From positions 3,921,635 to 3,985,634 of the forward strand of contig CP139021.1 in NCBI GenBank assembly GCA_034044135.1: a DNA stretch of 64,000 bases, read 5' to 3'. Origin of the DNA: Flammeovirgaceae bacterium SG7u.111. GTDB lineage: Bacteria > Bacteroidota > Bacteroidia > Cytophagales > Flammeovirgaceae. The notes under the pieces were generated by a model. That model saw only the letters and a list, made by a program, of their open reading frames with translations. It did no database searches and was not told where the DNA came from. Positions within the stretch are counted from its first letter, which is position 1. Every line of letters starts with the position of its first letter. The translations under genes and the position numbers were made by a program. Shown here piece after piece: positions 18,541 through 28,551 of the stretch.

Positions 18541-19086
18541 CTAATTGCCGCTTTGCTCACAAACTGTTTTCAATTCAGTCAAGCTTTGCTTGTAGTTTTC
18601 AGCTATTTTACCCTCAAAATCCAACAAATAAGCTACAAACCTATTGAGAGGATTCCAGCCAAACTCTCCACATTCTTTCCAAACAACCAATATGCCATCC
18701 TTGTTTGGGCTAAAATCAAAACTTATATCAGATATAAATGCTCCTTCTTGCATAATCGCCCTCATTTCAATCCTTTTTTTGGGTAGAGACTTTACTATCT
18801 CCATCCTTCCGTCACCCGATTCGGATTGCCAAGAGTAAATAGCTCCTTCACCAAAAGCTGGCCCTTCAAAGCTGGCTACCAAGGTAGAATCTAATGAAGC
18901 ATTTGAAAATGCCCATTTTTCCCAATTCCGCAATTCATTCACTTGGGCAAAAACGTCACTTATTTCGGAATCAACTACAACTTCTTGCTGAACTTCATAG
19001 TTTCCGGGCAAGAAAACCCAACTTGAAACACATAACAATAAAATAGAAGCTAGTACTCCTAAAGAAAAAAAACGGAAAGATTTCAT
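18541..19086 (-). CDS. SRPBCC/polyketide-cyclase-like membrane-anchored protein
   Basis: About 181 residues from the ATG at 19086; the frame is open further to 19179. An N-terminal hydrophobic helix (about residues 3-23) is followed by a START/SRPBCC-type domain beginning NYEVQQEVVVDSEISDVFAQVNELRNWEKW, the common opening of this fold. The family binds hydrophobic ligands; the ligand is unknown. It lies 103 bases upstream of the M23 array on the same strand and may be read together with it. Confidence 0.7.
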   Translation of the reverse strand: MKSFRFFSLGVLASILLLCVSSWVFLPGNYEVQQEVVVDSEISDVFAQVNELRNWEKWAFSNASLDSTLVASFEGPAFGEGAIYSWQSESGDGRMEIVKSLPKKRIEMRAIMQEGAFISDISFDFSPNKDGILVVWKECGEFGWNPLNRFVAYLLDFEGKIAENYKQSLTELKTVCEQSGN

Positions 19087-19141
19087 TCGATAAAAATGTT
19101 GGCTAATATGAACCTTAGTTGGTTTTATATGAAAATCTGAA

Positions 19142-19149
19142 TATTTTTG
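19142..19149 (+). promoter_or_regulatory. Putative -7 promoter box upstream of ffh (TATTTTTG)
   Basis: It matches TAnnTTTG and is followed by C, as in the extended consensus. It would give ffh a leader of about 175 bases. No clear -33 box was seen, so this is tentative. Confidence 0.3.
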
Positions 19150-19329
19150 CCTGCTCGAAGGCGGCTGAATGATTGGCAATATTACGCCAAGTGAGGGAGA
19201 AATCGTAGTGAGCTACTTAACAATACCGCAATTCAGCCCAAAATCGCCTTTTATAGATGCGAAAAAGTGAAATAGCTTTTCCATGCAAAGGCATTCATCT
19301 TAATTAAAAGACATAACAACGCAGCAATA

Positions 19330-20658
19330 ATGTTCGAAAATTTAAGTACCAGATTAGACCAAGCAGTAAAGACCTTAAAAGGGCAAGGTAGAATTACAGA
19401 GATCAACGTAGCCAACACCGTCAAAGAAATTAGAAGGGCGTTGGTAGAAGCCGATGTAAACTACAAAGTAGCCAAAGAAATAACCAACGACATTAAAGAA
19501 GAAGCTTTCGGACGGAAAGTATTGACTTCTGTGTCGCCAGGGCAGCTTTTCATCAAGGTAGTAAACGATAAGCTTACCGAACTTATGGGTGGTACAACTG
19601 CTCCTTTTAACCCAAAAGGCAACCCTGGTATTATCCTCATTTCTGGTTTGCAAGGTTCTGGTAAAACCACTTTTACTGCCAAGCTTGCAAACCACCTCAA
19701 GAAACAAGGCAACCAAGTAATGATGACCGCGTGCGATATTTATCGCCCTGCGGCTATTGAGCAGCTCAAAACTTTGGGCGAACAGATTGATGTAGAGGTT
19801 TATTCCGAACCTGAAAACAAAAATGCTGTTGAGATTGCCAACAACGCAATCAAACATGCAAAGTCCAATGGTAAGAGCATCGTAATTGTCGATACAGCAG
19901 GTCGTTTGGCTGTGGACGAGGCGATGATGAACGAGATATCAACCCTTAAAAAAGAACTCAACCCTCAAGAAACCTTATTCGTTGTCGATTCGATGACGGG
20001 TCAAGATGCTGTGAACACTGCAAAGGAGTTCAACGATAGGCTCGATTTCGATGGCGTAGTCCTTACCAAGCTAGATGGTGATACGCGTGGTGGTGCAGCC
20101 CTTTCTATCCGTTCGGTAGTAAACAAACCTATAAAGTTCATCAGTACTGGTGAAAAAACTGATACTATTGATGTTTTCCACCCAGACAGGATGGCCAATA
20201 GGATCTTGGGCATGGGCGACGTCGTTTCTTTGGTAGAGAAAGCTCAGCAGGTTTACGACGAAGAAGAAGCACAACGTCTCAATAAGAAATTCAGAAAGAA
20301 CCAACTTGACTTCAACGATATGCTTTCGCAAATCAGGCAAGTGAAGAAGATGGGTAACCTCAAAGACCTTATGGGTATGATACCGGGCATGAGTAAGATG
20401 ATGGGCGATGCTGAAATTGACGATGATGCGTTCAAGCCTGTTGAAGCGATCATTTTGTCGATGACTCCAGACGAAAGGTCTAAACCTGAGCTCATGAACA
20501 CAAATAGGAAAAAAAGAATTGCCGACGGAAGTGGAACTTCTATCCAGCAGGTAAACAACCTAATCAAACAGTTCCATGAAATGAAAAAAGCCATGAAAAA
20601 AATCAATACTATGAACATGGGGGGCAAAAAAAATAAATTCAAAGGACTGGCTCGGTAA
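19330..20658 (+). CDS. ffh: Signal recognition particle GTPase Ffh
   Basis: A 442-residue Ffh/SRP54: an N-domain helix bundle, the GTPase domain with P-loop GLQGSGKTTFTAKLA, DTAGRLAVDEAMM, TKLDGDTRGGAALS and the closing TGEKTDTIDVF, then the methionine-rich M-domain with GMIPGMSKMMG. It binds signal sequences and 4.5S RNA to target membrane proteins to the SecYEG translocon. No SRP RNA gene was recognised in the adjoining intergenic DNA. It is monocistronic, with a terminator just after it. Confidence 0.95.
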   Translation: MFENLSTRLDQAVKTLKGQGRITEINVANTVKEIRRALVEADVNYKVAKEITNDIKEEAFGRKVLTSVSPGQLFIKVVNDKLTELMGGTTAPFNPKGNPGIILISGLQGSGKTTFTAKLANHLKKQGNQVMMTACDIYRPAAIEQLKTLGEQIDVEVYSEPENKNAVEIANNAIKHAKSNGKSIVIVDTAGRLAVDEAMMNEISTLKKELNPQETLFVVDSMTGQDAVNTAKEFNDRLDFDGVVLTKLDGDTRGGAALSIRSVVNKPIKFISTGEKTDTIDVFHPDRMANRILGMGDVVSLVEKAQQVYDEEEAQRLNKKFRKNQLDFNDMLSQIRQVKKMGNLKDLMGMIPGMSKMMGDAEIDDDAFKPVEAIILSMTPDERSKPELMNTNRKKRIADGSGTSIQQVNNLIKQFHEMKKAMKKINTMNMGGKKNKFKGLAR

Positions 20659-20689
20659 CCCCTAAGATTTATCGAAAAGCATTTAGCAA

Positions 20690-20724
20690 AAATGCCATTG
20701 GTCTTTAGCCAATGGCATTTTTTT
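20690..20724 (+). terminator. Rho-independent terminator after ffh
   Basis: A 12-bp stem (20690-20701 with 20709-20720), a 7-base loop and TTTT. It lies in front of the EamA gene, so that gene needs its own promoter. Confidence 0.88.
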
Positions 20725-20757
20725 ATTACCAAGCCCAAGAACACAATTTCAAAAAAC

Positions 20758-21639
20758 ATGAAAAACAGTCAATTTAAGCATCTTATCGAATTGAACTTGG
20801 CTACAATATTTCTCTCTACTTCGGGAGTTTTGGGCAAGCTTATCACGCTTTCGGCTACTTATACCATTCTGATGCGCTGTGTTGTTGCGGTTATACTTAT
20901 CTTTTTGTTTGAAAGAGTAAGAGGGAACAAACCTGTTATAAATATCAAGAAAGACTGGCTGTTTTTTGTAAAAAGTGGAGTATTGCTCGGGCTCCATTGG
21001 GCTACCTACTTCTACGCCATTCAAATATCTTCAGTCGCCGTTGCTGTATTGTCCTTGTTTACCTTCCCTATCATCACAACCCTTTTAGAGCCTTTGTTCT
21101 TCAAAACAAAACTTTCTTTGTTCAATGCTATAGGTGCGGCAATGGTATTGGTAGGTATCTTTTTTATCATCCCAGACTTTGACCTTTCTAACAAAACAAC
21201 CTTAGGTGCATTTTCGGGAGTTTTTTCGGCACTTTGTTTTTCTGTAAGGAACTTGCTCAACAAGAAATATGTAGGAGTTTATTCTAGCTCTACCATAATG
21301 CTTTACCAACTTCTGGTGAGTATTATTTTACTTTCACCCACACTCTATTTTTCAGATGTCCACATATCTATTTCCAATGCAGGTTATCTGTTCCTCCTTG
21401 GCTTCATAACCACAGCGGTAGGGCAAACGATGTTTGTACAAAGCTTGAAAAACTTCAGTGCTGCCACGGCAAGCGTTATCACAAGCATCCAGCCTGTTTA
21501 TGGAATTCTTATGGCATTCCTGATCATAGAGGAACGACCTGCACCACAAGTAATCATTGGTGGATCAATGATCCTTTTTACAGTATTTGCAGAAAATATC
21601 AGACAAATATCTCTGAACAAAAAAATGGAATCGAGCTAA
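20758..21639 (+). CDS. EamA/DMT family membrane transporter
   Basis: About 293 residues with ten hydrophobic segments in two EamA repeats (the first begins NLATIFLSTSGVLGKL, the second near NKTTLGAFSGVFSALCF). The family exports or imports metabolites such as amino acids or nucleotide derivatives; the substrate is unknown. The ATG at 20758 was chosen because the upstream in-frame ATG at 20692 lies within the ffh terminator. Its stop codon overlaps the end of the convergent TlpA-like gene by 4 bases. Confidence 0.88.
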   Translation: MKNSQFKHLIELNLATIFLSTSGVLGKLITLSATYTILMRCVVAVILIFLFERVRGNKPVINIKKDWLFFVKSGVLLGLHWATYFYAIQISSVAVAVLSLFTFPIITTLLEPLFFKTKLSLFNAIGAAMVLVGIFFIIPDFDLSNKTTLGAFSGVFSALCFSVRNLLNKKYVGVYSSSTIMLYQLLVSIILLSPTLYFSDVHISISNAGYLFLLGFITTAVGQTMFVQSLKNFSAATASVITSIQPVYGILMAFLIIEERPAPQVIIGGSMILFTVFAENIRQISLNKKMESS

Positions 21640-22220
21640 AGGTTCGTCAGAAAATCTTTAAAACCATTAGTATCGTAATTTGCGATACCAGCTTTTTTGT
21701 ACACAACTTTTCCTTCAGGCGAAACTACCACAGTTGTTGGAATAGAGCCGGTACTGTACGAAGAAGGCATTCCTTCAGAATAAAAAACAGGAAAATCAAA
21801 CTCCTTCTTCTCCATAAACTTGGGAACTTTGGTTCTGTCTTGGTCAACGGAGATCATCAGAAATACCACATCATCATTTTCCTTTTGAGAAAGGTATAAA
21901 TCATTAATAGAAGGCATTTCGGCAACACAAGGAGGACACCATGTAGCCCAAATATTGATAAAAACAGTTTTGCCTTTAAACTGTTCAAGGGAAATCCTTA
22001 CCCCTTCCATATCGCTAAAGCTCAGGTTATAATCAGCATAATACTGCTCTTCTTCAGGCAGGCCGTCTCCCGCATTGTGCACGCCAGTTACCATCACCAT
22101 GCGCTGCAAAGCTCCAAACACATCTGTAGAAAGCCCTGTGACATACAAAAAACCAAATATCCCAAGGATTACCCCAAACTCTATCAACTCCCTTTTTAAG
22201 CTTTTTTTCTTCTTTTTCAT
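21636..22220 (-). CDS. TlpA-like membrane-anchored thioredoxin
   Basis: A 194-residue protein with an N-terminal TM anchor (about residues 12-31) after a poly-lysine start, and a TlpA/ResA-type thioredoxin domain containing the redox motif WCPPC within INIWATWCPPCVAEMPSIN and a cis-proline turn SIPTTVVVSPEG. It is expected to face the periplasm and reduce disulfides, for example in cytochrome c maturation or metal-protein assembly. There are no partner genes nearby. Confidence 0.87.
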   Translation of the reverse strand: MKKKKKSLKRELIEFGVILGIFGFLYVTGLSTDVFGALQRMVMVTGVHNAGDGLPEEEQYYADYNLSFSDMEGVRISLEQFKGKTVFINIWATWCPPCVAEMPSINDLYLSQKENDDVVFLMISVDQDRTKVPKFMEKKEFDFPVFYSEGMPSSYSTGSIPTTVVVSPEGKVVYKKAGIANYDTNGFKDFLTNL

Positions 22221-22292
22221 TTATGATAATTCTTTCATATGTATTACACTCCCTTAAACCTCTCTACCCCTTCCCTAGTTCCAAAAGGACAT

Positions 22293-22321
22293 AAAAAAAG
22301 CATCACGCTTTGGCGTGATGC
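22293..22321 (-). terminator. Minus-strand terminator of the small barrel gene
   Basis: Read on the minus strand, a 9-bp GCATCACGC/GCGTGATGC stem is followed by TTTTTTT. It lies 26 bases after the stop codon of the barrel gene. Confidence 0.85.
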
Positions 22322-22346
22322 CTAATATTCAATTCTTTTATCTTTC

Positions 22347-22991
22347 TTAGAAGAATACCCCTGCACTCAAAATCACTTGGTTTTGGCGAGTGTCAAATGA
22401 TCTTTCTTGACCTAATATTTTCACGCTATCGCCTAGTTTACTCAAGTTTCCTTCATACTTTAGGTCAAGTACAATTTTACCTAAATTCAGACCTACACCT
22501 GCTTGATAGCCAAAGGTAGCTCCATTGAAACTTTGCTCAAAATTTGTAAACTTATCTTCTAAATCATTTTTATCACTAATAACGATCGTGGCAATTGGTC
22601 CAGCTTGTAAAGCTACAGGTCCTAGTTTAAAACCGACCATTGCAGGAATGTCTAGCCTTGTAAATTTTACCTGAGCCTTTTCAGGAGCTGCGCCATTTTT
22701 CAAGTCTTCAACAGTATATTCACCACCAACTGAGGTGATCAACAATTCAGGTTGTACATACAAAGGCAATACAGGAATATTGATCCTCGCCATAGCGCCA
22801 ACGTGAAACCCAAGTTGCGCATCACCAGCTTTTAATTTGAGCTGCTCAAATTCATCATCACTTGTTACAATTAAGTCGTCACTTGTAAGAGACGCAGAGT
22901 TTACTCCACCTCTTACACCGAACTTAATCAACTGGGCATTTGCGATTTGGAAGCTTCCTAATACAAAAAGCAGTAAAATAATTTTTTTCAT
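22347..22991 (-). CDS. Outer membrane beta-barrel protein (PorT/OmpA-like fold)
   Basis: A 214-residue protein with a Sec signal peptide (about residues 1-19, ending in ANAQ) and an eight-strand-barrel pattern of alternating hydrophobic residues: FGVRGGVNSASLT, GFHVGAMARINI, LYVQPELLITSVGGEY, FGYQAGVGLNLG. It ends in two phenylalanines (SAGVFF), as expected for barrel insertion. The function is unknown; such small barrels are common in Bacteroidota. It is monocistronic between terminators. Confidence 0.83.
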   Translation of the reverse strand: MKKIILLLFVLGSFQIANAQLIKFGVRGGVNSASLTSDDLIVTSDDEFEQLKLKAGDAQLGFHVGAMARINIPVLPLYVQPELLITSVGGEYTVEDLKNGAAPEKAQVKFTRLDIPAMVGFKLGPVALQAGPIATIVISDKNDLEDKFTNFEQSFNGATFGYQAGVGLNLGKIVLDLKYEGNLSKLGDSVKILGQERSFDTRQNQVILSAGVFF

Positions 22992-23119
22992 CAGAGTTAG
23001 GTTTTAGTTAAAATATTATTTGGGAAACTGTCATATGGACAACTCATTTTATCTATACGACAATTTAACAAACGAATACTATTCCAATAAGGATACTCTC
23101 AATAAAGAATTTTGAAAAT

Positions 23120-23156
23120 AAAAAATTGCCCAACGTAAATCTATACATTGGGCAAT
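23120..23156 (-). terminator. Minus-strand terminator of typA
   Basis: The stem ATTGCCCAA/TTGGGCAAT (arms 23125-23133 and 23148-23156) is followed on the minus strand by a T-rich tract. Confidence 0.75.
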
Positions 23157-23201
23157 ATATTTAGCACTTAGCAAAGGCTAAGTTAAGTAAGCCAAAGCTT
23201 A

Positions 23202-25007
23202 TTACTTTGCCGCTTTTCTTCTTTCGTTCTCGTCTAGGTGAATCTTTCTGATTCTGATAGACTTAGGAGTAACCTCTACATATTCATCTTTCTTGATGTA
23301 TTCTAAGGTTTCTTCCAAAGACATCGTCCTTTTAGGAGCAATCTTACTATTATCATCAGAACCTGAGGCCCTCATGTTCGTAAGTTTCTTTCCTTTTTGT
23401 ACATTCACTACCAAGTCAACATTTCTACTGTGCTCACCAATTACCTGACCTAGGTAAAGGTCTTCTCCTGGATCTACGAAGAAAACTCCCCTATCTTGAA
23501 GTTTGTCAAGAGAGTAAGCTGTACTTGGACCAGTTTCCATAGAAATCAACGAACCATTGCTCCTACCTGGCAACTCACCTTTGAACGGTTGGAAATCTAA
23601 GAACCTGTGGCTCATTACCGCTTCACCAGCAGTAGCTGTCAGTACTTGGTTTCTTAAGCCTACTAAGCCTCTCGAAGGAATCTCAAACTCTAGGTGTTGT
23701 AAAATGCCCTTTGGCTCCATCACTTTAAGTTCACCTTTACGCTGGGTTGCAAGCTCGATAACCTTACCAGAAACTTCCTGAGGGACATCTACAACCAAGA
23801 GTTCAAAAGGCTCACATTTCACACCGTCAACTTCTTTAAATAGAACTTGCGGTTGGCCAACCTGAAGCTCGTACCCTTCCCTACGCATCGTTTCGATCAA
23901 CACAGACAAGTGAAGGATACCACGACCGTAAACCATAAATTTATCTTCCGACTCGCCATCCACTATCTTAAGTGCGAGGTTCTTCTCTATCTCTTTGTAA
24001 AGCCTATCCCTCAAATGCCTTGAAGTAACAAACTTTCCTTCTTTACCAAAGAATGGTGAATTATTAATAGTGAAAAGCATACTCATAGTAGGCTCTTCGA
24101 TTTCAATTCTTGTGATAGGTTCTGGGTTTTCAAAATCGGTAATGGTATCACCAATTTCGAAATCTTCGATTCCTACAATAGCTACAATATCTCCAGCTTT
24201 TACGCTTTCAACTTTCTTCTTACCAAGTCCGTCAAAAATTTGAAGTTCTTTGATCTTCACCTTTTTAACAGAATCATCTTTTTTACAAAGGCCTTGAACT
24301 CCACCTTCTTTCAACTCACCTTGTATCAATCTGCCAATGGCGATCCTACCTACGTAAGCTGAATAATCGAGAGAAGTAACTTGTAACCTTGGAACTCCTT
24401 CTGGCTGAGGTGCCGCAGGAATATGCTCTAATACTTTATCTAATATAGGAGTGATCGTATCTGTTGGCTTTTGCCAATCATCGCTCATCCAGCCATTCTT
24501 AGCAGAGCCATATACGGTAGGGAAATCTAGCTGATCTTCGGTCGCGTCCAAGTGGAACATCAAATCGAACACAGATTCCAATACTTCGTCTGGGCGACAA
24601 TTTTCTTTATCTACCTTATTGATAACCACAATTGGTTTCAAGCCAAGGTGAATAGCCTTGCTCAAAACAAACCTTGTTTGCGGCATAGGCCCTTCAAAGG
24701 CATCGACCAAAAGCAATACGCCGTCGGCCATTTTCAATACCCTCTCTACCTCACCACCAAAATCGGCGTGACCAGGGGTATCTATAATATTAATTTTTAC
24801 ACCTTTATATACAACAGAAACATTTTTAGAAAGAATCGTAATTCCTCGTTCCCTTTCCAATTCGTTGTTATCCAAAATCAGTTCGTTTACCTCTTGGTTC
24901 TCTCTGAACTGGTTTGTCTCATGTAAAATCTTATCAACCAGCGTAGTTTTACCGTGGTCAACGTGCGCAATAATGGCTACATTCCTGATGCCTGACATAC
25001 TTTCCAA
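23202..25007 (-). CDS. typA: Ribosome-associated translational GTPase TypA/BipA
   Basis: A 601-residue elongation-factor-like GTPase. The G1 motif is [10 protein letters not shown], the G3 motif [15 protein letters not shown], the G4 motif NKVDKE, and the C-terminal half has [13 protein letters not shown] and [18 protein letters not shown], typical of TypA. It assists 50S assembly and stress-responsive translation. It is a single gene with its own promoter box 15 bases upstream and its own terminator. Confidence 0.95.
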   Translation of the reverse strand: MESMSGIRNVAIIAHVDHGKTTLVDKILHETNQFRENQEVNELILDNNELERERGITILSKNVSVVYKGVKINIIDTPGHADFGGEVERVLKMADGVLLLVDAFEGPMPQTRFVLSKAIHLGLKPIVVINKVDKENCRPDEVLESVFDLMFHLDATEDQLDFPTVYGSAKNGWMSDDWQKPTDTITPILDKVLEHIPAAPQPEGVPRLQVTSLDYSAYVGRIAIGRLIQGELKEGGVQGLCKKDDSVKKVKIKELQIFDGLGKKKVESVKAGDIVAIVGIEDFEIGDTITDFENPEPITRIEIEEPTMSMLFTINNSPFFGKEGKFVTSRHLRDRLYKEIEKNLALKIVDGESEDKFMVYGRGILHLSVLIETMRREGYELQVGQPQVLFKEVDGVKCEPFELLVVDVPQEVSGKVIELATQRKGELKVMEPKGILQHLEFEIPSRGLVGLRNQVLTATAGEAVMSHRFLDFQPFKGELPGRSNGSLISMETGPSTAYSLDKLQDRGVFFVDPGEDLYLGQVIGEHSRNVDLVVNVQKGKKLTNMRASGSDDNSKIAPKRTMSLEETLEYIKKDEYVEVTPKSIRIRKIHLDENERRKAAK

Positions 25008-25414
25008 TTTTGATTAAGCCGCAAAGGTATGCATAATCAGTGGTAGTATTGATGTTGTAGCTTTCAAAAGTTTTACTATAAATGAAATAGCTCAATAAAA
25101 CCTTGGAAAAACCACTTTTTGGGATGATATATCTGATTTATTATCAATAATTTAATCTTTCGCCTTGATTTGAACCACTAAAAAACTTCATTTACGCATT
25201 CTCTAAATACAAAACGTACTTTTATTGCCAAAGCATTAGCGCATGACATTCACAAATTGTACTTTTGCCGTTTGACAAACTAACTTGGCCAGTGCCAAGG
25301 AGGAATACTTCACCTTTTACACCCAATACTAAACAACATACGCATATCATCTCTTTACTCAAATTTAGTAAGGAGGAATTGGATATAAACTTATATTTTA
25401 CACAATTTCAGAGA
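25008..25414. other. Divergent intergenic region between typA and folK
   Basis: It contains the typA -7 box and a plus-strand TACTTTTG at 25260-25267 that may start the folK transcript with a leader of about 140 bases. The frame of folK is open back to 25265, but that stretch has no family similarity. Confidence 0.4.
25021..25029 (-). promoter_or_regulatory. typA -7 promoter box (TACCTTTGC on the minus strand)
   Basis: A perfect extended Bacteroidota -7 consensus, TAnnTTTGC. Transcription would start only a few bases before the ATG, giving a very short leader. No TTTG -33 box is at the ideal spacing. Confidence 0.5.
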
Positions 25415-25918
25415 ATGAGCAAAGCCTATTTATTATTAGGGAGCAACTTGGGCAACCGCGAAGAAAATCTTCAAACAGCTATTAGAGAATTAGAAACCTT
25501 GGTTGGGAGCATCACGAAGTATTCCTCAATTTACGAAACCGCACCCTGGGGCGTAGAAGACCAACCGTCCTTCTTAAACCAAGTTATTGAAGTTGATACA
25601 GCCCTTTCTCCCGAACAGGTGCTGGAAAATGCGCTTGCCATAGAAGCCGTACTGGGAAGGAAACGCTGGCACAAATGGCATGCCCGCACCATGGATATAG
25701 ATATCCTTTACTACGACAACTTGGTTATACGAACGGCAAACTTGATAGTGCCCCATAAGGAAATTCAAAACAGGATGTTCACCTTGGTGCCTTTGGCAGA
25801 AATAGCGCCTGATCTTGTTCACCCGCTAATTGGGAAAAGCAACTTAGAATTGTTAGAAAATTGCGATGATGAGTTGGGTGTGGAAGATGTAAAAAACAGC
25901 AAAGCAAATATCAGATAA
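25415..25918 (+). CDS. folK: 2-amino-4-hydroxy-6-hydroxymethyldihydropteridine diphosphokinase
   Basis: A 167-residue HPPK of the folate pathway. It starts with AYLLLGSNLGNREENL, continues with YETAPWGVEDQPSFLNQV and RKRWHKWHARTMDIDILYYD, the pterin- and ATP-binding signatures. The ATG at 25415 gives the exact family start. Downstream after 55 bases lies rlmD in the same direction. Confidence 0.94.
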   Translation: MSKAYLLLGSNLGNREENLQTAIRELETLVGSITKYSSIYETAPWGVEDQPSFLNQVIEVDTALSPEQVLENALAIEAVLGRKRWHKWHARTMDIDILYYDNLVIRTANLIVPHKEIQNRMFTLVPLAEIAPDLVHPLIGKSNLELLENCDDELGVEDVKNSKANIR

Positions 25919-25973
25919 GAACTTAATCATCTGGTTTTAAGAATTTATACATGATCTTGATTTTTTGAGTGAA

Positions 25974-27374
25974 ATGGCTAGGAAAAGAAAATTAATAAAA
26001 GACGTACAGATAGTTGACGTAGCCGAAGACGGCAAATGTGTTGGCAGGGTTGAAGACGGAATGGTAGTGTTTGTAAAAGGGGTAGTTCCTGGCGATGTGG
26101 TAGATGTAAAAATTACCAAAAAGAAGAAGAACTACATGGAAGGCCAGCCTGTGAATTTCAGCAAAAAAAGCGAGATACGTGTCGAGTCTTTTTGCGAGCA
26201 CTTTGGCACTTGCGGAGGCTGCAAATGGCAGCACCTCGAATACAGCCAGCAGCTGGTTTACAAGCAGAAAGTTGTGGTAGATGCTATGGAACGAATTGCC
26301 CGTGTGCCAATACCAGAAACCATTCCTATCCTTCCTTCAAAAGAGACCAAGTATTACAGAAACAAACTTGAATTCACTTTCACTTCTGACCGCTGGCTTA
26401 CTACGGAGGAAATAATGACCGAAATAGTCTATGAGCGAAGAGGAACAGGTTTCCACTTACCAGGCAGGTTCGATAAAGTCCTCGACCTCAACCATTGCTA
26501 TTTACAAAAAGACCCTTCAAACGACATCCGTGTTGGTTTGAAAGAGTTTGCCATAAAAAATGATTTTGATTTTTTCGATCTTTATAAAAACGAAGGTTTC
26601 CTTAGGAACTTAATCATCCGAACAGCCAACACTGGCGACCTTATGCTCATCCTCCAGTTTTTTGTAGATGATGAGGAAAAAATCAAGAAAACACTGGATT
26701 ACCTAATTGAAAACTTTCCTCAAATCACCTCGCTCAATTATGTAATAAACTCAAAGGTGAACGATGTGATTTCAGACTTGAATATCATCTGCGCCCATGG
26801 AAAGCCCTATATTGAGGAAGAAATGGAAGGCTTGAAATTTAGGGTTGGTCCAAAATCTTTTTACCAAACCAATTCGGAACAGGCTTACGAACTGTACAAA
26901 ATTACAAGAGACTTCGCCAAGCTTTCTAAAGAAGACGTGGTGTATGATTTGTACACGGGAACGGGGACAATTGCCTTGTTTGTAGCAAGAGATGTAAAGG
27001 AAGTAGTAGGACTGGAATATGTGCATGGAGCTATTGAAGATGCCAAGGTGAATGCTGAGACAAACGGCATTGAAAACTCACGGTTCTACGCTGGGGATAT
27101 TCGCTATTTGCTAGATGAAAAATTCATAAAGGCAAATAAAGAGCCCGATGTGGTCATCACCGATCCTCCAAGGGCGGGTATGCACCCAGATGTAATTAAA
27201 ACATTGCTCAGAACTGGGGCAAAACGAATAGTATATGTGAGCTGTAATCCCTCTACCCAAGCTAGGGACATTGCTATGTTAAATGAAAAATATGAGTTAA
27301 AAAGAATTCAGCCTGTAGACATGTTCCCTCACACTCATCATGTGGAAAATGTTGCACTATTAGAAAAAAGATGA
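25974..27374 (+). CDS. rlmD: 23S rRNA (uracil-5-)-methyltransferase RlmD
   Basis: About 466 residues. It begins with an N-terminal TRAM domain (VGRVEDGMVVFVKGVVPGD), then an iron-sulfur ligand set (CEHFGTCGGCKWQH, with a further Cys near LNHCYLQ), an SAM-binding region VYDLYTGTGTIALF, DPPRAGMHPD, and the nucleophile Cys in VYVSCNPSTQARD. It methylates U in 23S rRNA. The ATG at 25974 was preferred to a TTG nine bases earlier. The exact target (RlmD- or RlmCD-type) is inferred. Confidence 0.9.
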   Translation: MARKRKLIKDVQIVDVAEDGKCVGRVEDGMVVFVKGVVPGDVVDVKITKKKKNYMEGQPVNFSKKSEIRVESFCEHFGTCGGCKWQHLEYSQQLVYKQKVVVDAMERIARVPIPETIPILPSKETKYYRNKLEFTFTSDRWLTTEEIMTEIVYERRGTGFHLPGRFDKVLDLNHCYLQKDPSNDIRVGLKEFAIKNDFDFFDLYKNEGFLRNLIIRTANTGDLMLILQFFVDDEEKIKKTLDYLIENFPQITSLNYVINSKVNDVISDLNIICAHGKPYIEEEMEGLKFRVGPKSFYQTNSEQAYELYKITRDFAKLSKEDVVYDLYTGTGTIALFVARDVKEVVGLEYVHGAIEDAKVNAETNGIENSRFYAGDIRYLLDEKFIKANKEPDVVITDPPRAGMHPDVIKTLLRTGAKRIVYVSCNPSTQARDIAMLNEKYELKRIQPVDMFPHTHHVENVALLEKR

Positions 27375-27442
27375 TATGTTGCAAGTGCTAAACTTGACAA
27401 ACAGACCATGACTAACATATTAAAACCAAAACTTTATGATTC

Positions 27443-28468
27443 ATGGCTAAAGCACTTTCTGTTAGTATTTTACTATTACTCTCGTCTATTTGCCTTCAAG
27501 CACAAGATTTAAGTAAACTTTTTACATCCGTCAACAATTCTGTAGTGGTAATAGAAACCACCGAAGAAATCCCTTTGGGAGGTGGGTCAAGGCGCAACAC
27601 CGCCAGTGCACAAGGTATTGGCACGGGTGTTTTGATCTCTGCAGACGGAAAAATCATGACCGCAGCTCATGTGGTTCAAACAGCTGAATCGGTTAAGGTA
27701 CATTTCCAAAATGGAGAGGTAATTCCTGCTGAAGTTATTGCCTCAGCCCCTGCCGCTGATGTTGCGCTTATTAAAATAAACTGGATGCCTAAAGACCCAG
27801 TAATAGCCAAGGTAGGCGATTCAGATTTGGTATCTACAGGAGATAGGATTTGCATCATAGGCACACCCTTAGGACTTGAGCAATCATTATCGGTTGGTTA
27901 TATTAGCGGAAGAAGGGATCCTAACAAAACCACAAGAGGTTTTTATCAAATCGAATATTTCCAAACAGACGCAGCTATAAACCATGGCAACTCTGGCGGT
28001 CCCATGTTCAATATGAAAGGAGAGGTCATTGGCATCGTCAGCTATATATTAAGTGAATCTGGAGGGTTTGAAGGCTTAGGCTTCGCCGCCACTTCTAATA
28101 TGGCTACCAAATTGTTACTTGAAGAACAGTCTGTTTGGTGGGGAACTGAAATGCAAATTCTCCAAGGAGCTACGGCAAAAATGCTTAACGTCCCGCAGGA
28201 ATATGGTCTATTAGTCCAAAAAGTCGTACCGATTTCGCCAGCAGGAGTTTTGGATTTGAGAGGCGGCTCTATCAAAGCAAACATAGAAGGCACTGACCTT
28301 TTACTAGGAGGAGATATTATTATTGCCATCAACGGCATTAGGTTTTCCAATAAAAACAGCTTGCTTGAAGCAGAAAAAACCCTCCGAGGGCTTAAAAAAG
28401 GAGATGAGGTAAGCGTCGAAATATTAAGAGAAGGAAAGATTCAGACCTTGCAAGGTGAACTTCCTTAA
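27443..28468 (+). CDS. HtrA/DegP-like secreted serine protease with PDZ domain
   Basis: A 341-residue protein with a signal peptide (about residues 1-20, ending in LQAQ), a trypsin-like domain and one PDZ domain. The catalytic triad is visible: His in TAAHVV, Asp in ADVALIKI, Ser in NHGNSGGPMF. The PDZ region starts near EYGLLVQKVVPISPAG. It is expected to degrade or refold misfolded envelope proteins. It has only one PDZ, as in DegS-type proteins. It converges on the arginine deiminase gene with a shared terminator. Confidence 0.88.
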   Translation: MAKALSVSILLLLSSICLQAQDLSKLFTSVNNSVVVIETTEEIPLGGGSRRNTASAQGIGTGVLISADGKIMTAAHVVQTAESVKVHFQNGEVIPAEVIASAPAADVALIKINWMPKDPVIAKVGDSDLVSTGDRICIIGTPLGLEQSLSVGYISGRRDPNKTTRGFYQIEYFQTDAAINHGNSGGPMFNMKGEVIGIVSYILSESGGFEGLGFAATSNMATKLLLEEQSVWWGTEMQILQGATAKMLNVPQEYGLLVQKVVPISPAGVLDLRGGSIKANIEGTDLLLGGDIIIAINGIRFSNKNSLLEAEKTLRGLKKGDEVSVEILREGKIQTLQGELP

Positions 28469-28492
28469 TCAATTGCCTCAAACTAAAGAGAC

Positions 28493-28530
28493 AAAAAAGG
28501 GAAAAGCTTTTTGAAGCTTTTCCCTTTTTT
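28493..28530. terminator. Bidirectional terminator between the protease and arginine deiminase genes
   Basis: A long stem GGGAAAAGCTT/AAGCTTTTCCC is flanked by A6 on the left and T6 on the right, so it can end transcription in both directions. Both genes end within about 25 bases of it. Confidence 0.9.
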
Positions 28531-28551
28531 ATTTAATAATTTCTGCCCCTC

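Noticed and set aside
19150-19329. Possible SRP 4.5S RNA gene next to ffh
   Set aside because: I could not find the conserved tetraloop and internal-loop sequences.
20692-20757. Upstream in-frame ATG for the EamA transporter
   Set aside because: It falls inside the ffh terminator stem, and the extra residues are not conserved transporter sequence.
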